From contig CAMQRS010000001.1 of assembly GCA_947036815.1 (NCBI GenBank), positions 16,732 to 80,731 on the forward strand: a DNA stretch of 64,000 nt, written 5' to 3'. Source of the stretch: an uncultured Erysipelotrichaceae bacterium (lineage in GTDB: Bacteria > Bacillota_I > Bacilli_A > Erysipelotrichales > Erysipelotrichaceae). Positions 16,718-25,202 of this stretch are shown in pieces. The notes under the pieces were generated by a model. The model was not told the origin of the DNA. It worked only from the letters and a program-made list of their open reading frames with translations, and did no database searches. Positions within the stretch are counted from its first letter, which is position 1. Each line of letters begins with the position of its first letter. The position numbers were made by a program, and so were the translations under genes.

Positions 16718-17365
16718 ATGATAAAAGCAGTTATCTTTGATATGGATGGAGTATTAGTAGAAACCGAGTTAGAATACATAAGAAAATTTGAGGAAGTGTT
16801 TGTATCACTTCAAATTCCTTTTGTAACAGAAGAGTTTTATCAACTAGTCGGTGTTAGCTGGAATCATTCTGCTGAAGTTCTTGAGCGCATAGGAAAAGGA
16901 TTTTATTCTGGAGAAGACTTATTAAAAATAAGTTATGACTACATGGATAAAGAACCTTTAAATTATAAAGATATCGCAACGAAAAATATGATGGAGCTAT
17001 TGAAAGCTTTAAAAGAAAAAGGATATTTAATTGGAGTTGCTTCTGCAAGTGCTAATAAAGAAATATCGCTTGCTTTAAATGAAACTGGATTCATTGAATT
17101 TGTGGATACATTCCATTCAGGAATGGATTGTGAAATCAACAAACCGAATCCTGAAGTATATTTAACAGTAATGAGTCAACTAGGTATTAGTGCTGATGAA
17201 TGCATTGTATTAGAAGACTCGTTCTCTGGAATCAATGCTGCCAAAGCTGCTGGTGCTTACACTGTTGCTAGAAAAGACAATCGTTTTAGTATCGATCAAT
17301 CAAGAGCCGATACAAGCGTAGTCGATGTATATGAATTATTAGACATTGTAGTTAACTATAAATAA
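16718..17365 (+). CDS. HAD-superfamily phosphatase/phosphoglucomutase-like
   Basis: A 215-residue HAD hydrolase of the beta-phosphoglucomutase subfamily. Motif I is FDMDGVLVETE with the nucleophile Asp at residue 8; motif II is ASAS near 108; motif III/IV comprise the conserved Lys in NKPNPEVY and LEDSFSGINAAKAAG. The ~15-85 insertion is the helical cap. It should act on a small phosphorylated metabolite, perhaps a hexose phosphate; the exact substrate is not predictable. GAGGGAG precedes the ATG. It ends at a bidirectional terminator shared with gltX. Confidence 0.92.
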   Translation: MIKAVIFDMDGVLVETELEYIRKFEEVFVSLQIPFVTEEFYQLVGVSWNHSAEVLERIGKGFYSGEDLLKISYDYMDKEPLNYKDIATKNMMELLKALKEKGYLIGVASASANKEISLALNETGFIEFVDTFHSGMDCEINKPNPEVYLTVMSQLGISADECIVLEDSFSGINAAKAAGAYTVARKDNRFSIDQSRADTSVVDVYELLDIVVNYK

Positions 17366-17387
17366 AAAAGACCTTGCGGTCTTTTTT
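17364..17387. terminator. Bidirectional terminator, HAD gene / gltX
   Basis: AAAAAAGACC (17364-17373), loop TTGC, GGTCTTTTTT (17378-17387); good tails on both strands. Confidence 0.92.
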
Positions 17388-18818
17388 TTATAGTCTATTA
17401 ATTACTACGTCTTTTCCTAATACTTCTATCGTACTCATTAAATCAGGTCCGTGTTCTTGTGCTGTAATAGCGACACGTAATCCCATGAATAATGGTTTTC
17501 CTTTGATTCCTGTTTCTTTTTGAGTTGCTTTAAATGCAGCTTTAATATTTTCAACGCTCCACTCTTCAACTTCACTTAATTTTTGTTTAAATGCACTAGC
17601 TACTACAGGAGTTGTTTCCCAAGCCATTACTTCTTGTCCAGCTTCATCTAAAGTGAAATCTTCTTTAAAGAATAGTGAAGTTAATTCCACGATTTCTTTT
17701 CCATAAGACATTTGATCATGGTATAAAGCAATTACTTTTTCTATCCATTCATCACTTCTATTACTACAGTCATATGCTTCTAACAAAAATGGTTTTGCAA
17801 GTGCAATCACATTTTCTAATGACGTTGCTTTCACATACGTATTATTTACCCAAATTAATTTGTTTTTATCAAACATACTTGGTGACTTAGATAATCTATT
17901 TTCATCAAATATTTCAACTAATGTATCATGAGAGAACACTTCTTCTTCACCAACTGGTGACCATCCAAGTAATGATAAGAAGTTAAACATTGCTTCTGGC
18001 AAGTATCCTTCTTCTTTATATTGAGAAACGAATTGCATAATGCTTTCATCTCTTTTACTTAATTTTTTTCTAGCTTCATTTACGATTAATGTCATGTGCC
18101 CAAAAATTGGTGCATCCCATTCCATCATTTGATAAATCATTAATTGTTTAGGTGTATTTGATAAATGTTCTTCTCCTCTAAATACGTGAGAGATTTTCAT
18201 ACGGTAATCATCTACCACAACTGCAAAGTTATACGTAGGGATACCATTACTTTTTATAATAACCCAATCTCCTACATCTTTTGATTCAAAACTTACATCT
18301 CCACGAATCATATCTTCAAATTCGTATACTACATTTTCAGGCACTTTTACACGAACTACAAAAGGAGTTCCAGCAGCTTCTTTTTCAGCTACTTCTTGTG
18401 CTGTTAATTCACTACATTTACGGTTATACTTTGGCGCATATCCTAATGCTTCTTGTCTTTCTTTTTCAGTTGCTAATTCATCTGAAGTACAAAAACATTT
18501 GTAGGCATGTCCTTTTTCAAGTAACTCTGCAACTACCTTATTATAAATATCTAACGCTTCCATTTGACGATAAGGTCCACATTCTGGATTTGGGTTGATT
18601 GGTGATTCATCAGGAATCATTTGTAACCAAGCTAATCCATCTAGTTGTTCTTGTTCTCCACCTGCAATATTACGTTCTATATCCGTATCTTCTATTCTTA
18701 CAATAAAATCTCCATTATGGTGTTTCGCAAACAGATAATTAAATAGCGCTGTTCTTGCTCCTCCAATATGTAAATGTCCTGTTGGACTTGGTGCATATCT
18801 TACTCTTACTTTGTTCAT
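17388..18818 (-). CDS. gltX: Glutamyl-tRNA synthetase
   Basis: A 476-residue class I aminoacyl-tRNA synthetase charging tRNA-Glu (in many Firmicutes also tRNA-Gln for later amidation). HIGH motif: [17 protein letters not shown] (~7-23). KMSKS-like motif: KLSKRDES (~250). The glutamate-recognition segment [30 protein letters not shown] is intact. The C-terminal anticodon-binding part is all-helical. GGAGAAATAAT precedes the ATG. ispF lies 63 nt upstream on the same strand with no terminator between, so co-transcription is likely. Confidence 0.97.
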   Translation of the reverse strand: MNKVRVRYAPSPTGHLHIGGARTALFNYLFAKHHNGDFIVRIEDTDIERNIAGGEQEQLDGLAWLQMIPDESPINPNPECGPYRQMEALDIYNKVVAELLEKGHAYKCFCTSDELATEKERQEALGYAPKYNRKCSELTAQEVAEKEAAGTPFVVRVKVPENVVYEFEDMIRGDVSFESKDVGDWVIIKSNGIPTYNFAVVVDDYRMKISHVFRGEEHLSNTPKQLMIYQMMEWDAPIFGHMTLIVNEARKKLSKRDESIMQFVSQYKEEGYLPEAMFNFLSLLGWSPVGEEEVFSHDTLVEIFDENRLSKSPSMFDKNKLIWVNNTYVKATSLENVIALAKPFLLEAYDCSNRSDEWIEKVIALYHDQMSYGKEIVELTSLFFKEDFTLDEAGQEVMAWETTPVVASAFKQKLSEVEEWSVENIKAAFKATQKETGIKGKPLFMGLRVAITAQEHGPDLMSTIEVLGKDVVINRL

Positions 18819-18881
18819 ATTATTTCTCCATTCTTCGCCTAGTCATTATAGCATTTTTTCATATATAAACTTGATACTTTT

Positions 18882-19358
18882 TTAAATTTTCTTTAATAAA
18901 CAAACACATTGAGCAACAACGCCCTCTTCTCTACCAATAAAACCAATCTTTTCGCCTCTTGTAGCTTTTACACTTACCTGATTACATGCACAACATAGTG
19001 CTTCACTAATGTTTTTAGCCATCATTTCAATATGTGGTGCCATCTTAGGGCGTTCGATTAACACTAAGCTATCGATATTTACTACTTCATAGCCTTGGTC
19101 TTGTATTTTAGAATATACTTCTTTTAATATTTGGATACTTGAATACCCTTTATACGTATCATCTGTATCTGGAAAATGAGTACCTAAATCACCCAAAGCA
19201 AGTGCTCCTAATAAAGCTTCTGCAATGGCGTGGCAAAGTGCATCTCCATCACTATGCGCTAATATTCCTTTTGTATGCGCGATCTTAACTCCACCTAGTG
19301 TGATGAAGTCTCCATCACAAAACTGATGTATATCCGTTGATTGTCCTATTCTAAACAT
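18882..19358 (-). CDS. ispF: 2-C-methyl-D-erythritol 2,4-cyclodiphosphate synthase
   Basis: A 158-residue enzyme of the non-mevalonate isoprenoid pathway. The metal-binding STDIH motif (Asp9, His11), LGGVKIAHTKGILAHSDGDAL with the third metal His, GDLGTHFPD and the C-terminal VSVKATRGEKIGFIGREEG are all present and normal. Length is typical. AGGAGGTTT precedes the ATG. It is probably transcribed with gltX. No other pathway genes are in the window. Confidence 0.97.
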   Translation of the reverse strand: MFRIGQSTDIHQFCDGDFITLGGVKIAHTKGILAHSDGDALCHAIAEALLGALALGDLGTHFPDTDDTYKGYSSIQILKEVYSKIQDQGYEVVNIDSLVLIERPKMAPHIEMMAKNISEALCCACNQVSVKATRGEKIGFIGREEGVVAQCVCLLKKI

Positions 19359-19378
19359 AATTAAACCTCCTATATATT

Positions 19379-19400
19379 AAAAAAGCAATTTTCATTGCTT
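19379..19400 (-). terminator. Terminator of the 203-residue anchored protein gene
   Basis: AAGCAAT and ATTGCTT form a 7-bp stem, followed by U-rich sequence on the minus strand; it overlaps the stop codon. Confidence 0.7.
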
Positions 19401-20010
19401 ATTTTTGGATTGGCATATCCATATGTTTTTTACTTAATTCTTCATATTCTTTAGCTTTTTCTTCATCACCTTTATTTGCGTATTGTACAGATACTAAATA
19501 TTCATAAATTGCACGATTTGGTTCTGGCATACTTTCCATTCTCTCTAGTAATTCATCAATGTGATTTGATTTCTTTTGAACAAACACATCATATGTAATT
19601 GTTGCTTCTTCAAGCATTCTTACATTATTAAATGTGCTTATTGAATCTAATAGTTTTTTACAACGACTACGATTTTCCATTCCTACATAGTAGTTGAATG
19701 CTTTCATCGTAACTTCTTCACGTTGTGCTTTTGTTATTTTCATATCTAATAACATATCAAACTGATCATTAATTTTTCTTTTATTTCCTTCAATTACAAT
19801 TGCATTCAGCTTAAAGTATTCAAGATTAAATCTTGCGAATAACGCTTTCACAATTCTTTTATTCACTAATTCATAAAATTCTTCATACTCTCCAGTACCT
19901 AAGCAAGTTATAATTTTCTTAAAGTATACTTTTTTTAATATAAACATGATTACTGCTATCACGATAGTTAACACTATCATAGCGATTAAAATTTTCATTG
20001 TAGAATCCAT
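19399..20010 (-). CDS. Unknown protein with N-terminal membrane anchor
   Basis: A 203-residue protein I do not recognise. Residues ~5-27 (MKILIAMIVLTIVIAVIMFI) form one transmembrane helix, followed by a basic KKVYFKK, so the remainder is probably cytoplasmic. That part is helical and repeat-like; the end (AIYEYLVSVQYANKGDEEKAKEYEELS, in two helices) resembles a TPR hairpin. GGAGAACATAA precedes the ATG. It has its own terminator before ispF. A scaffold or adaptor role is possible but unproven. Confidence 0.85.
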   Translation of the reverse strand: MDSTMKILIAMIVLTIVIAVIMFILKKVYFKKIITCLGTGEYEEFYELVNKRIVKALFARFNLEYFKLNAIVIEGNKRKINDQFDMLLDMKITKAQREEVTMKAFNYYVGMENRSRCKKLLDSISTFNNVRMLEEATITYDVFVQKKSNHIDELLERMESMPEPNRAIYEYLVSVQYANKGDEEKAKEYEELSKKHMDMPIQK

Positions 20011-20162
20011 TTATGTTCTCCTCATTTTATTGTTTAAGTATATTATACATACCTTATTAAAAAAAAGATATATTTTCATTAATATTATTTAAAAAAACGA
20101 TTATTTTAATGAAATACCAATTATTTTTTATGCTATAATTTAATAGGAAAAAGAGGTTTTAT

Positions 20163-20999
20163 ATGTACAAAATAGTAGCTTTTGATTTAGATGAAACATT
20201 ATTTAATGATGATCATGTAATATGTAAACGTAATATCGATGCCATTCGAAAGGGATTAGATATGGGTGTGAAAATGGTTCCTTGTAGTGGAAGAGGAATT
20301 GGCTGTTTAGGTTCATTATTATCAGACCTAAATATAGAGACAAAAGATCAATTCAGTATTTTAGGAAATGGTGCAATTGTTGTGAATAACACGAATGATC
20401 ATATACTTCATTGTGATCAAGTAGAATTTAACATAGTGAAAAAGTTAATCGAATTTGCTAGTAAAATTGGTATTAATGTTCAAGTGTTTACACCTGATGA
20501 ATTATTTCTTTACTTCACTGATGAGGAAGAAAAACAAAGAGCGATCGCATTTCATTGTGAAGATGGCCCCACTAAGCTAAGCTTCGTTGATCACTTAGAT
20601 ACAGATATATTAAAGGATAAAATAGTATACAAAATATTATTCCAAAAACCTGATATGGACTATTTAAAAGGTGTTGCTAAAGAAATCGAAGCATTTAGTG
20701 AAAATAAACTAACGATCACTTTCTCTAGTAATCGTTATATTGAAATCAATTCATTCGGTACTACTAAAGGTGGTGGTTTAAAATTACTGTCAAAACACTT
20801 AGGAGTCAACATTAGTGAAACCGTTGGAATTGGTGATAACTTCAACGATTTTGCATTAGTTGCAGAAGCGGGTTTAGGTTGTGTTGTTAAAAACGCCGTT
20901 ACTCCTTTAAAAGAAATCGCTACTTACATCTGTGATGCTGATAATAATGAAGGTGGAGTTGCTGAAGTAATAGAAAAATTTATTATAAATAATAATTAA
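20163..20999 (+). CDS. Cof-type HAD-IIB phosphatase
   Basis: A 278-residue Cof-like phosphatase. Motif I is AFDLDETLFNDD with nucleophile Asp8. VPCSGRGIG (~40) is motif II. The IIB cap spans ~85-190. TTKGGGLKLLSKHLG holds the motif III Lys and VGIGDNFNDFALVAEAGLG is motif IV. Such enzymes dephosphorylate sugar phosphates, FMN or pyridoxal phosphate with relaxed specificity. A TATAAT lies just upstream and AAAGAGG precedes the ATG. It is monocistronic and closed by a hairpin at 21045-21078. Confidence 0.93.
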   Translation: MYKIVAFDLDETLFNDDHVICKRNIDAIRKGLDMGVKMVPCSGRGIGCLGSLLSDLNIETKDQFSILGNGAIVVNNTNDHILHCDQVEFNIVKKLIEFASKIGINVQVFTPDELFLYFTDEEEKQRAIAFHCEDGPTKLSFVDHLDTDILKDKIVYKILFQKPDMDYLKGVAKEIEAFSENKLTITFSSNRYIEINSFGTTKGGGLKLLSKHLGVNISETVGIGDNFNDFALVAEAGLGCVVKNAVTPLKEIATYICDADNNEGGVAEVIEKFIINNN

Positions 21000-21044
21000 T
21001 TTGATAAGCATTTCTCTTATTGTCTTACCATTGAAAATTTATAT

Positions 21045-21081
21045 AACCTTATATAGTTACACGTAATTATATAAGGTTTTT
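21045..21081 (+). terminator. Terminator of the Cof phosphatase gene
   Basis: A 16-bp stem (21045-21060 with 21063-21078, one G-U pair) followed by TTTT. Confidence 0.85.
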
Positions 21082-21091
21082 ATTATTCCTC

Positions 21092-21119
21092 TTTACATTA
21101 CTACAAATAGTCGTATACT
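21092..21119 (+). promoter_or_regulatory. Promoter of the small membrane protein transcript
   Basis: TTTACA (21092-21097) and TATACT (21114-21119) with a 16-nt spacer. The start would be near 21126, giving a leader of about 160 nt before the gene at 21288. Confidence 0.6.
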
Positions 21120-21205
21120 TAAAATAATAATAATAATAGAGATAAGAAGCTGGAACAATTTTCAAAAAATAATGTAGATTTTCTAAGAAAAAGGAGGAAA
21201 AACCG

Positions 21206-21232
21206 ATGGTATATGATACATCATACAATTAA
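21206..21232 (+). CDS. Putative 8-codon leader peptide
   Basis: ATG at 21206 is preceded by AAGGAGG at good spacing, stronger than the site of the main gene. It encodes MVYDTSYN and stops at 21230-21232. The codons overlap a perfect inverted repeat TATGAT-AC-ATCATA, and CTTGTACAAG, another palindrome, follows. A regulatory leader ORF is plausible, but so is a fortuitous ribosome binding site. Confidence 0.4.
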   Translation: MVYDTSYN

Positions 21233-21287
21233 CTAATCTGATTCTTGTACAAGCATATATTAATTAACGTAGAGAGGAAATAACACA

Positions 21288-21563
21288 ATGAAAAAAGTAG
21301 AAATGGTAGTAGTAAATAAGTGGACTTACCTTATATTAGTTGTTCCTGTATATAATATTATTAGTATTATGTATTATAGTTATCAATTTATTAATGATGA
21401 TGCTTCTGTATCTGTATTGATAAGTGATCTATATATTCATATACTTATATTGATTATAAGTATTGGTTTATTTATAAAGTTTAATATGTATTCTTATTGG
21501 TCGAATCCTGATCATCCAAAAAATAAAGCGGAGTATAATAAAGATAAGGAAATTGATGCATAA
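21288..21563 (+). CDS. Small two-helix membrane protein
   Basis: A 91-residue protein of unknown family. Two hydrophobic segments, ~12-32 (WTYLILVVPVYNIISIMYYS) and ~45-65 (ILILIISIGLFIKF), frame a short loop with INDDAS. The tail is charged and polar (NPDHPKNKAEYNKDKEIDA). AGAGGAAATA lies before the ATG. It sits behind a ~160-nt leader with a strong ribosome binding site for an 8-codon ORF. No function can be assigned. Confidence 0.75.
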   Translation: MKKVEMVVVNKWTYLILVVPVYNIISIMYYSYQFINDDASVSVLISDLYIHILILIISIGLFIKFNMYSYWSNPDHPKNKAEYNKDKEIDA

Positions 21564-21598
21564 TATTTGTATTCACATTGAAATGATAGTTCAATTCG

Positions 21599-21639
21599 AT
21601 ATCACTATTCGTAATACAATATGAATGGTGGTATTTTTA
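21599..21639 (+). terminator. Terminator of the small membrane protein gene
   Basis: A 15-bp stem with several G-U pairs (21599-21613 with 21620-21634), followed by a T-run. Confidence 0.75.
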
Positions 21640-21663
21640 TATTGCAACTTCCTATTTAAACAT

Positions 21664-21700
21664 TATAAAAAGGTATGAATTTTTTTAGAACTCATACCTT
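21664..21700 (-). terminator. Terminator of the flavodiiron protein gene
   Basis: AAGGTATGA and TCATACCTT arms with a U-tail on the minus strand, 19 nt after the stop. Confidence 0.8.
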
Positions 21701-21718
21701 CATTTATTTCAATATTAA

Positions 21719-22912
21719 CTATGCTAACGTTTCTTTAATTTTTTGAACTACTTCATTTATCGCTGACTCATCGTTAAACACCGACTTAAAAGTGATGCTA
21801 GGCACTAACAGATTCATATTTTTCATCATTGCTAATTTTGTTTCTATTTTCTTGTGTGCGATTGGTCCCCAAGAACCGTTGTCAAATATAACCACATTCT
21901 TATTTTGCACATTCAACATTTGCATATCATTTAATAACGTTTCCATTGCTGGAAATATTGTTCCATTATACGTAGGTGCCGCCAATACTATATGACTATA
22001 TTTAAATACTTCTGCTATTAGATATGATACATGTGTATGTGAAACATCATACATTTTGACTTGATGTATTCCTTCATCATGTAACGTTAATGCTAATTGA
22101 TTCATTGCTGCTTGCGTATTTCCATACACTGAACCAAATACGATTAAAACCCCTTTTGATTCTGCTTCATATGTTGACCATAGTTGATATTTTTCTATGA
22201 AGTATGATATATTATTTCTCCACACTAAACCATGTAAAGGTGCAATCATCTCAATATCTAAATTGCTCGCTTTCTTTAATAGAGCTTGTACTTGTGGTCC
22301 ATACTTCCCAACGATATTTGTATAATATCTTCTTGCTTCATCTAGGTAATCTTTTTCAAAATCTGTTTCATCACTAAACATTGCACCATCCAATGTGTTA
22401 AATGTTCCAAAGGCATCTGCAGAATATAATATTTTATCATGACTATCATAAGTAACCATTACTTCTGGCCAATGTACAAAGGGAGCCATCACAAATGTGA
22501 ATGTATGTGTTCCACAACTTAATGTGTCCCCTTCTTTAACTACTAAGCGGTTTGCTTCACAATTAGAGAAAAATTGATCCATCATGACAAACGTTTTCGC
22601 ATTTCCTACTAACGTAAGATTAGGATACAATGCTACTACTTCATTTATCAATGAACAATGATCAGGTTCCATATGACTAATTACTAAATAGTCTAATGTT
22701 CTTCCATTTAATATATCTGCTAATGCTTCCTTGTATTGTCTACCCACGCTATAATCTACTGTATCAAAAACTATTGTTTTTTCATCAAGTACGACATAGC
22801 TATTATAAGAAACTCCTTTTTTTAAAGGAAATATATTTTCAAACCTATTCAGTGTATGATCATCACATCCTATAAAAAATACATCATCATTAATTTTTCT
22901 ATAATTTCTCAT
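21719..22912 (-). CDS. fprA: Flavodiiron protein (FprA-type oxidoreductase)
   Basis: A 397-residue flavodiiron protein that reduces O2 (to water) or NO with electrons from rubredoxin or a similar donor, protecting anaerobes. Residues ~1-250 are a metallo-beta-lactamase fold with the di-iron ligands in VISHMEPDHCSL (HxExDH), MAPFVHWPE, SADAFG and APLHGLVWR. Residues ~255-397 are a flavodoxin domain (IVFGSVYGNTQAAMNQLA for the FMN phosphate; IFDNGSWGP). No extra C-terminal domain is present. TGAGGTAACAAA precedes the ATG and a good promoter lies upstream. It stands alone. Confidence 0.95.
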   Translation of the reverse strand: MRNYRKINDDVFFIGCDDHTLNRFENIFPLKKGVSYNSYVVLDEKTIVFDTVDYSVGRQYKEALADILNGRTLDYLVISHMEPDHCSLINEVVALYPNLTLVGNAKTFVMMDQFFSNCEANRLVVKEGDTLSCGTHTFTFVMAPFVHWPEVMVTYDSHDKILYSADAFGTFNTLDGAMFSDETDFEKDYLDEARRYYTNIVGKYGPQVQALLKKASNLDIEMIAPLHGLVWRNNISYFIEKYQLWSTYEAESKGVLIVFGSVYGNTQAAMNQLALTLHDEGIHQVKMYDVSHTHVSYLIAEVFKYSHIVLAAPTYNGTIFPAMETLLNDMQMLNVQNKNVVIFDNGSWGPIAHKKIETKLAMMKNMNLLVPSITFKSVFNDESAINEVVQKIKETLA

Positions 22913-22938
22913 TTTGTTACCTCAATTACTATATTTAT

Positions 22939-22967
22939 ATTTTAAAGAGTTCATCATGTAAAGTCAA
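22939..22967 (-). promoter_or_regulatory. Promoter of fprA
   Basis: Minus strand TTGACT (22967-22962), 17-nt spacer, TAAAAT (22944-22939), 27 nt before the ATG. Confidence 0.75.
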
Positions 22968-22990
22968 TCGAGAAACTAAAATTAGACTTC

Positions 22991-23455
22991 TTATACATTT
23001 AATATCCATATTCCTATATTTAGGTATAAAGCAAATAATAACCATAAGGCATAAGGAAGTTGAAGATAACCACTCTTCTTATCTATTTGATAGAAGCAAG
23101 AAATCATAATGAGTACTAGTATAATCAAAATGATTAATACTAAGATTCCTAGAAAATATTTTTGTGAATTAAAGAATACAAAAGTCCATATCGAATTGAA
23201 TACTAGTTGTAAAAAATATGCTCCTAAGGCAGGAGTACGCAAACTGTTTCTACTCATATATATCATATATGATGAAAGTCCCATTAATATATATAAGATA
23301 TTCCATACAATAGGAAACGCAGAACTCGGTGGAGAGAGTGGTGGTAACTCTAAGTTTGTATAGAGTTCCATGCTGTCTTTAGTAAATAAAGCTGAAATAA
23401 ATCCTATTCCTAATGCGATTAATATGCTAATTAATAATTTGATTTTATTGTTCAT
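22991..23455 (-). CDS. tspO: TspO/MBR family membrane protein
   Basis: A 154-residue five-helix protein of the TspO/MBR (translocator protein) family, which binds porphyrins and similar ligands in the membrane. Family features are LELPPLSPPSSAFPIVWNILYILMGLSSY (in two parts: the PPLSPP loop and the FPIVWNILY helix) and the final helix ALWLLFALYLNIGIWILN. The start is the ATG at 23455 with GAGGTG five bases upstream; a longer in-frame ATG at 23482 lacks a site. No haem genes are adjacent, so its partner or ligand is unknown. Confidence 0.93.
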   Translation of the reverse strand: MNNKIKLLISILIALGIGFISALFTKDSMELYTNLELPPLSPPSSAFPIVWNILYILMGLSSYMIYMSRNSLRTPALGAYFLQLVFNSIWTFVFFNSQKYFLGILVLIILIILVLIMISCFYQIDKKSGYLQLPYALWLLFALYLNIGIWILNV

Positions 23456-23582
23456 AGTACACCTCATAGATAGTATATCCAATTATAAAACAATCATTAT
23501 AATTCTATCTTCTCTTAATTATGTATTGTCTTATGTTTGCACTTATCATTAGTAACTGTATTTAAAATATCTAATGCAACAT

Positions 23583-23620
23583 AAAAAAAAGCAGGAACAA
23601 TATTTGTCCCCGCTTTTTTT
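23583..23620 (-). terminator. Terminator of the FAD-dependent dehydrogenase gene
   Basis: On the minus-strand RNA, GCGGGGACAA and TTGTTCCTGC pair fully with two G-U pairs, followed by a run of eight U. Confidence 0.85.
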
Positions 23621-23638
23621 AGTCTTATTTTATGCTTA

Positions 23639-25024
23639 TTATTTAAGTCTTCTTCCCATTAAGACACCCATTAAAGATGCCATCATTAGTCCTCTAGTCC
23701 ATCCACTTGAATCTCCTAGACAGTATAAATTTTCAATGTTTGTATTAAAGTCTTTATCCATTTTTACTTTATTACTATAGAACTTAAGTTCTGGTGAATA
23801 TAATAATGTTTCATTCGCTGCAAACCCTGGTACTACTTTGTCTACATCTTGAATGAATTGAATAATGTTTGTAAGTGCACGGTATGGCATTGCTGCACTT
23901 ATATCTCCAGCTACTGCATCTTGTAAAGTTGGTGTTAAATTTGAACGATATAATTCTTTTTGCCAAGTTCTTTTTCCATCCATTAAGTCTCCAAAACGTT
24001 GTACTAGGATTTGACCATTTCCTAACATGTTTGTTAACTCTCCTACTTTTTTAGCGTATTCAATTGGTTGATTGAATGGCTCAACAAATTGATGAGAACA
24101 TAGTATTGCTAAGTTTGTATTTTTTGATTTTAGTTCTTTGTATGAATGTCCGTTCACTAGGGCTAAATCATTATCGTAGTTTTCTTGTGAAACAAATCCT
24201 TTTGGATTTTGACAGAATGTTCTTACTTTATCTTTGAATGGTTTTGGGTATCCAATTAATTTTGATTCATATAAAATATCGTTTACCGATTCCATTACTT
24301 CGTTACGAACTTCTACACGTACTCCGATATCGACAGTTCCTGGTTCATGATCGATATTGTGTTTTCTACATAATCCTGATAACCAATCTGCTCCACGTCT
24401 TCCACTTGAAACAATGATGTGTTCTCCATGAATTTCCCAAGCTTTATTTTTATCACTTACTTTTACCCCAATACATTTTCCATCTTCAACAATAATATCA
24501 TCACATTGCGTTGCGAATAATACTTCTACCCCTTTTTCAATTAAGTATGTTTCAATTGCTAAGTAGATGTCATGCGCTTTCTCTGTTCCTAGATGTCTAA
24601 TTGGACAATCCACTAACTTAAGATTCGCATTAATTGCTTTTTTTCTTATTTCTCTTGTTTCTGCTTCTACATTGATTCCTTCAATTTTATCATCTGCACC
24701 AAAGTCTAAATAGATTTGGTCTGTGTATTCGATCATTTCTTGTGTGAATTGATTTCCAATTAATTCTGGTAATTCTCCACCTACTTCATAACTTAATGAT
24801 AGTTTCCCATCTGAAAATGCTCCTGCACCACTAAACCCTGTAGTGATATGACAATGTGGTTTACATAATACACATTTTTTTGTTTTTGATTTAGGACATA
24901 TGCGTTTTTCTACACTGTTTCCTTTTTCAACGATTACGATACTTTTTGTTGAATTGTTTCTTACCATCTCTAATGCACTGAAAATTCCTGATGGGCCTGC
25001 TCCAACTATAATAACATCTTTCAT
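23639..25024 (-). CDS. FAD-dependent dehydrogenase (COG2509 type)
   Basis: A 461-residue flavoprotein. The dinucleotide-binding motif DVIIVGAGPSGIFSALE starts at residue 3 and CLGDSSGWTRGLMMASLMG near the C-terminus is the second FAD contact. A Cys cluster CPKSKTKKCVLCKPHCH (~43-59) suggests a metal or redox site. IIVSSGRRGADW is a further family segment. The reaction is not established for this group. The start is the ATG at 25024 with GGAGG upstream; the frame remains open 31 codons further but that stretch is a structured RNA leader. It has a near-consensus promoter and is transcribed alone. Confidence 0.9.
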   Translation of the reverse strand: MKDVIIVGAGPSGIFSALEMVRNNSTKSIVIVEKGNSVEKRICPKSKTKKCVLCKPHCHITTGFSGAGAFSDGKLSLSYEVGGELPELIGNQFTQEMIEYTDQIYLDFGADDKIEGINVEAETREIRKKAINANLKLVDCPIRHLGTEKAHDIYLAIETYLIEKGVEVLFATQCDDIIVEDGKCIGVKVSDKNKAWEIHGEHIIVSSGRRGADWLSGLCRKHNIDHEPGTVDIGVRVEVRNEVMESVNDILYESKLIGYPKPFKDKVRTFCQNPKGFVSQENYDNDLALVNGHSYKELKSKNTNLAILCSHQFVEPFNQPIEYAKKVGELTNMLGNGQILVQRFGDLMDGKRTWQKELYRSNLTPTLQDAVAGDISAAMPYRALTNIIQFIQDVDKVVPGFAANETLLYSPELKFYSNKVKMDKDFNTNIENLYCLGDSSGWTRGLMMASLMGVLMGRRLK

Positions 25025-25147
25025 TTCTTTTCCTCCATTAAAAAAACTGCCTAATGATACAGCATTCCCTTTTGGGAATTCCATAGCTAACTGTAGGCAG
25101 TTTGTAGAGACGCTCATCCATTATATGAACTTATATGATTTTTTACC
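25025..25147 (-). ncRNA. Attenuator leader resembling a reduced purine-type riboswitch
   Basis: The ~120-nt leader contains, in order on the minus strand, UAUAAU (25125-25120), GUCUCUAC (25111-25104), a hairpin AACUG-CCUA-CAGUU (25102-25089) and CUAUGG (25086-25081). These match the J1/2, J2/3, P3 and J3/1 elements of purine aptamers, with C at the specificity position as in guanine binders. The P2 arm is absent or minimal (GGAUGAGC only). AAACUGCCUA (25103-25094), part of the hairpin, can instead pair with UAGGCAGUUU (25053-25044) followed by a U-run to form a terminator. The two folds exclude each other, giving an ON switch if a ligand holds the first. The class assignment is tentative. Confidence 0.55.
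25038..25103 (-). terminator. Regulated terminator in the dehydrogenase leader
   Basis: The 10-bp outer stem (25094-25103 with 25044-25053) encloses an inner hairpin (GAATTCCC, loop AAAA, GGGAAT) and is followed by seven U before the ribosome binding site. Confidence 0.75.
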
Positions 25148-25153
25148 ACAGTT

Positions 25154-25182
25154 ATAATACTTCTAAATATAACTAGTGTCAA
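25154..25182 (-). promoter_or_regulatory. Promoter of the dehydrogenase leader
   Basis: Minus strand TTGACA (25182-25177), 17-nt spacer, TATTAT (25159-25154): near-consensus, placing the start near 25147. Confidence 0.8.
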
Positions 25183-25202
25183 TGATTTTTTAAAAAATCT
25201 TA

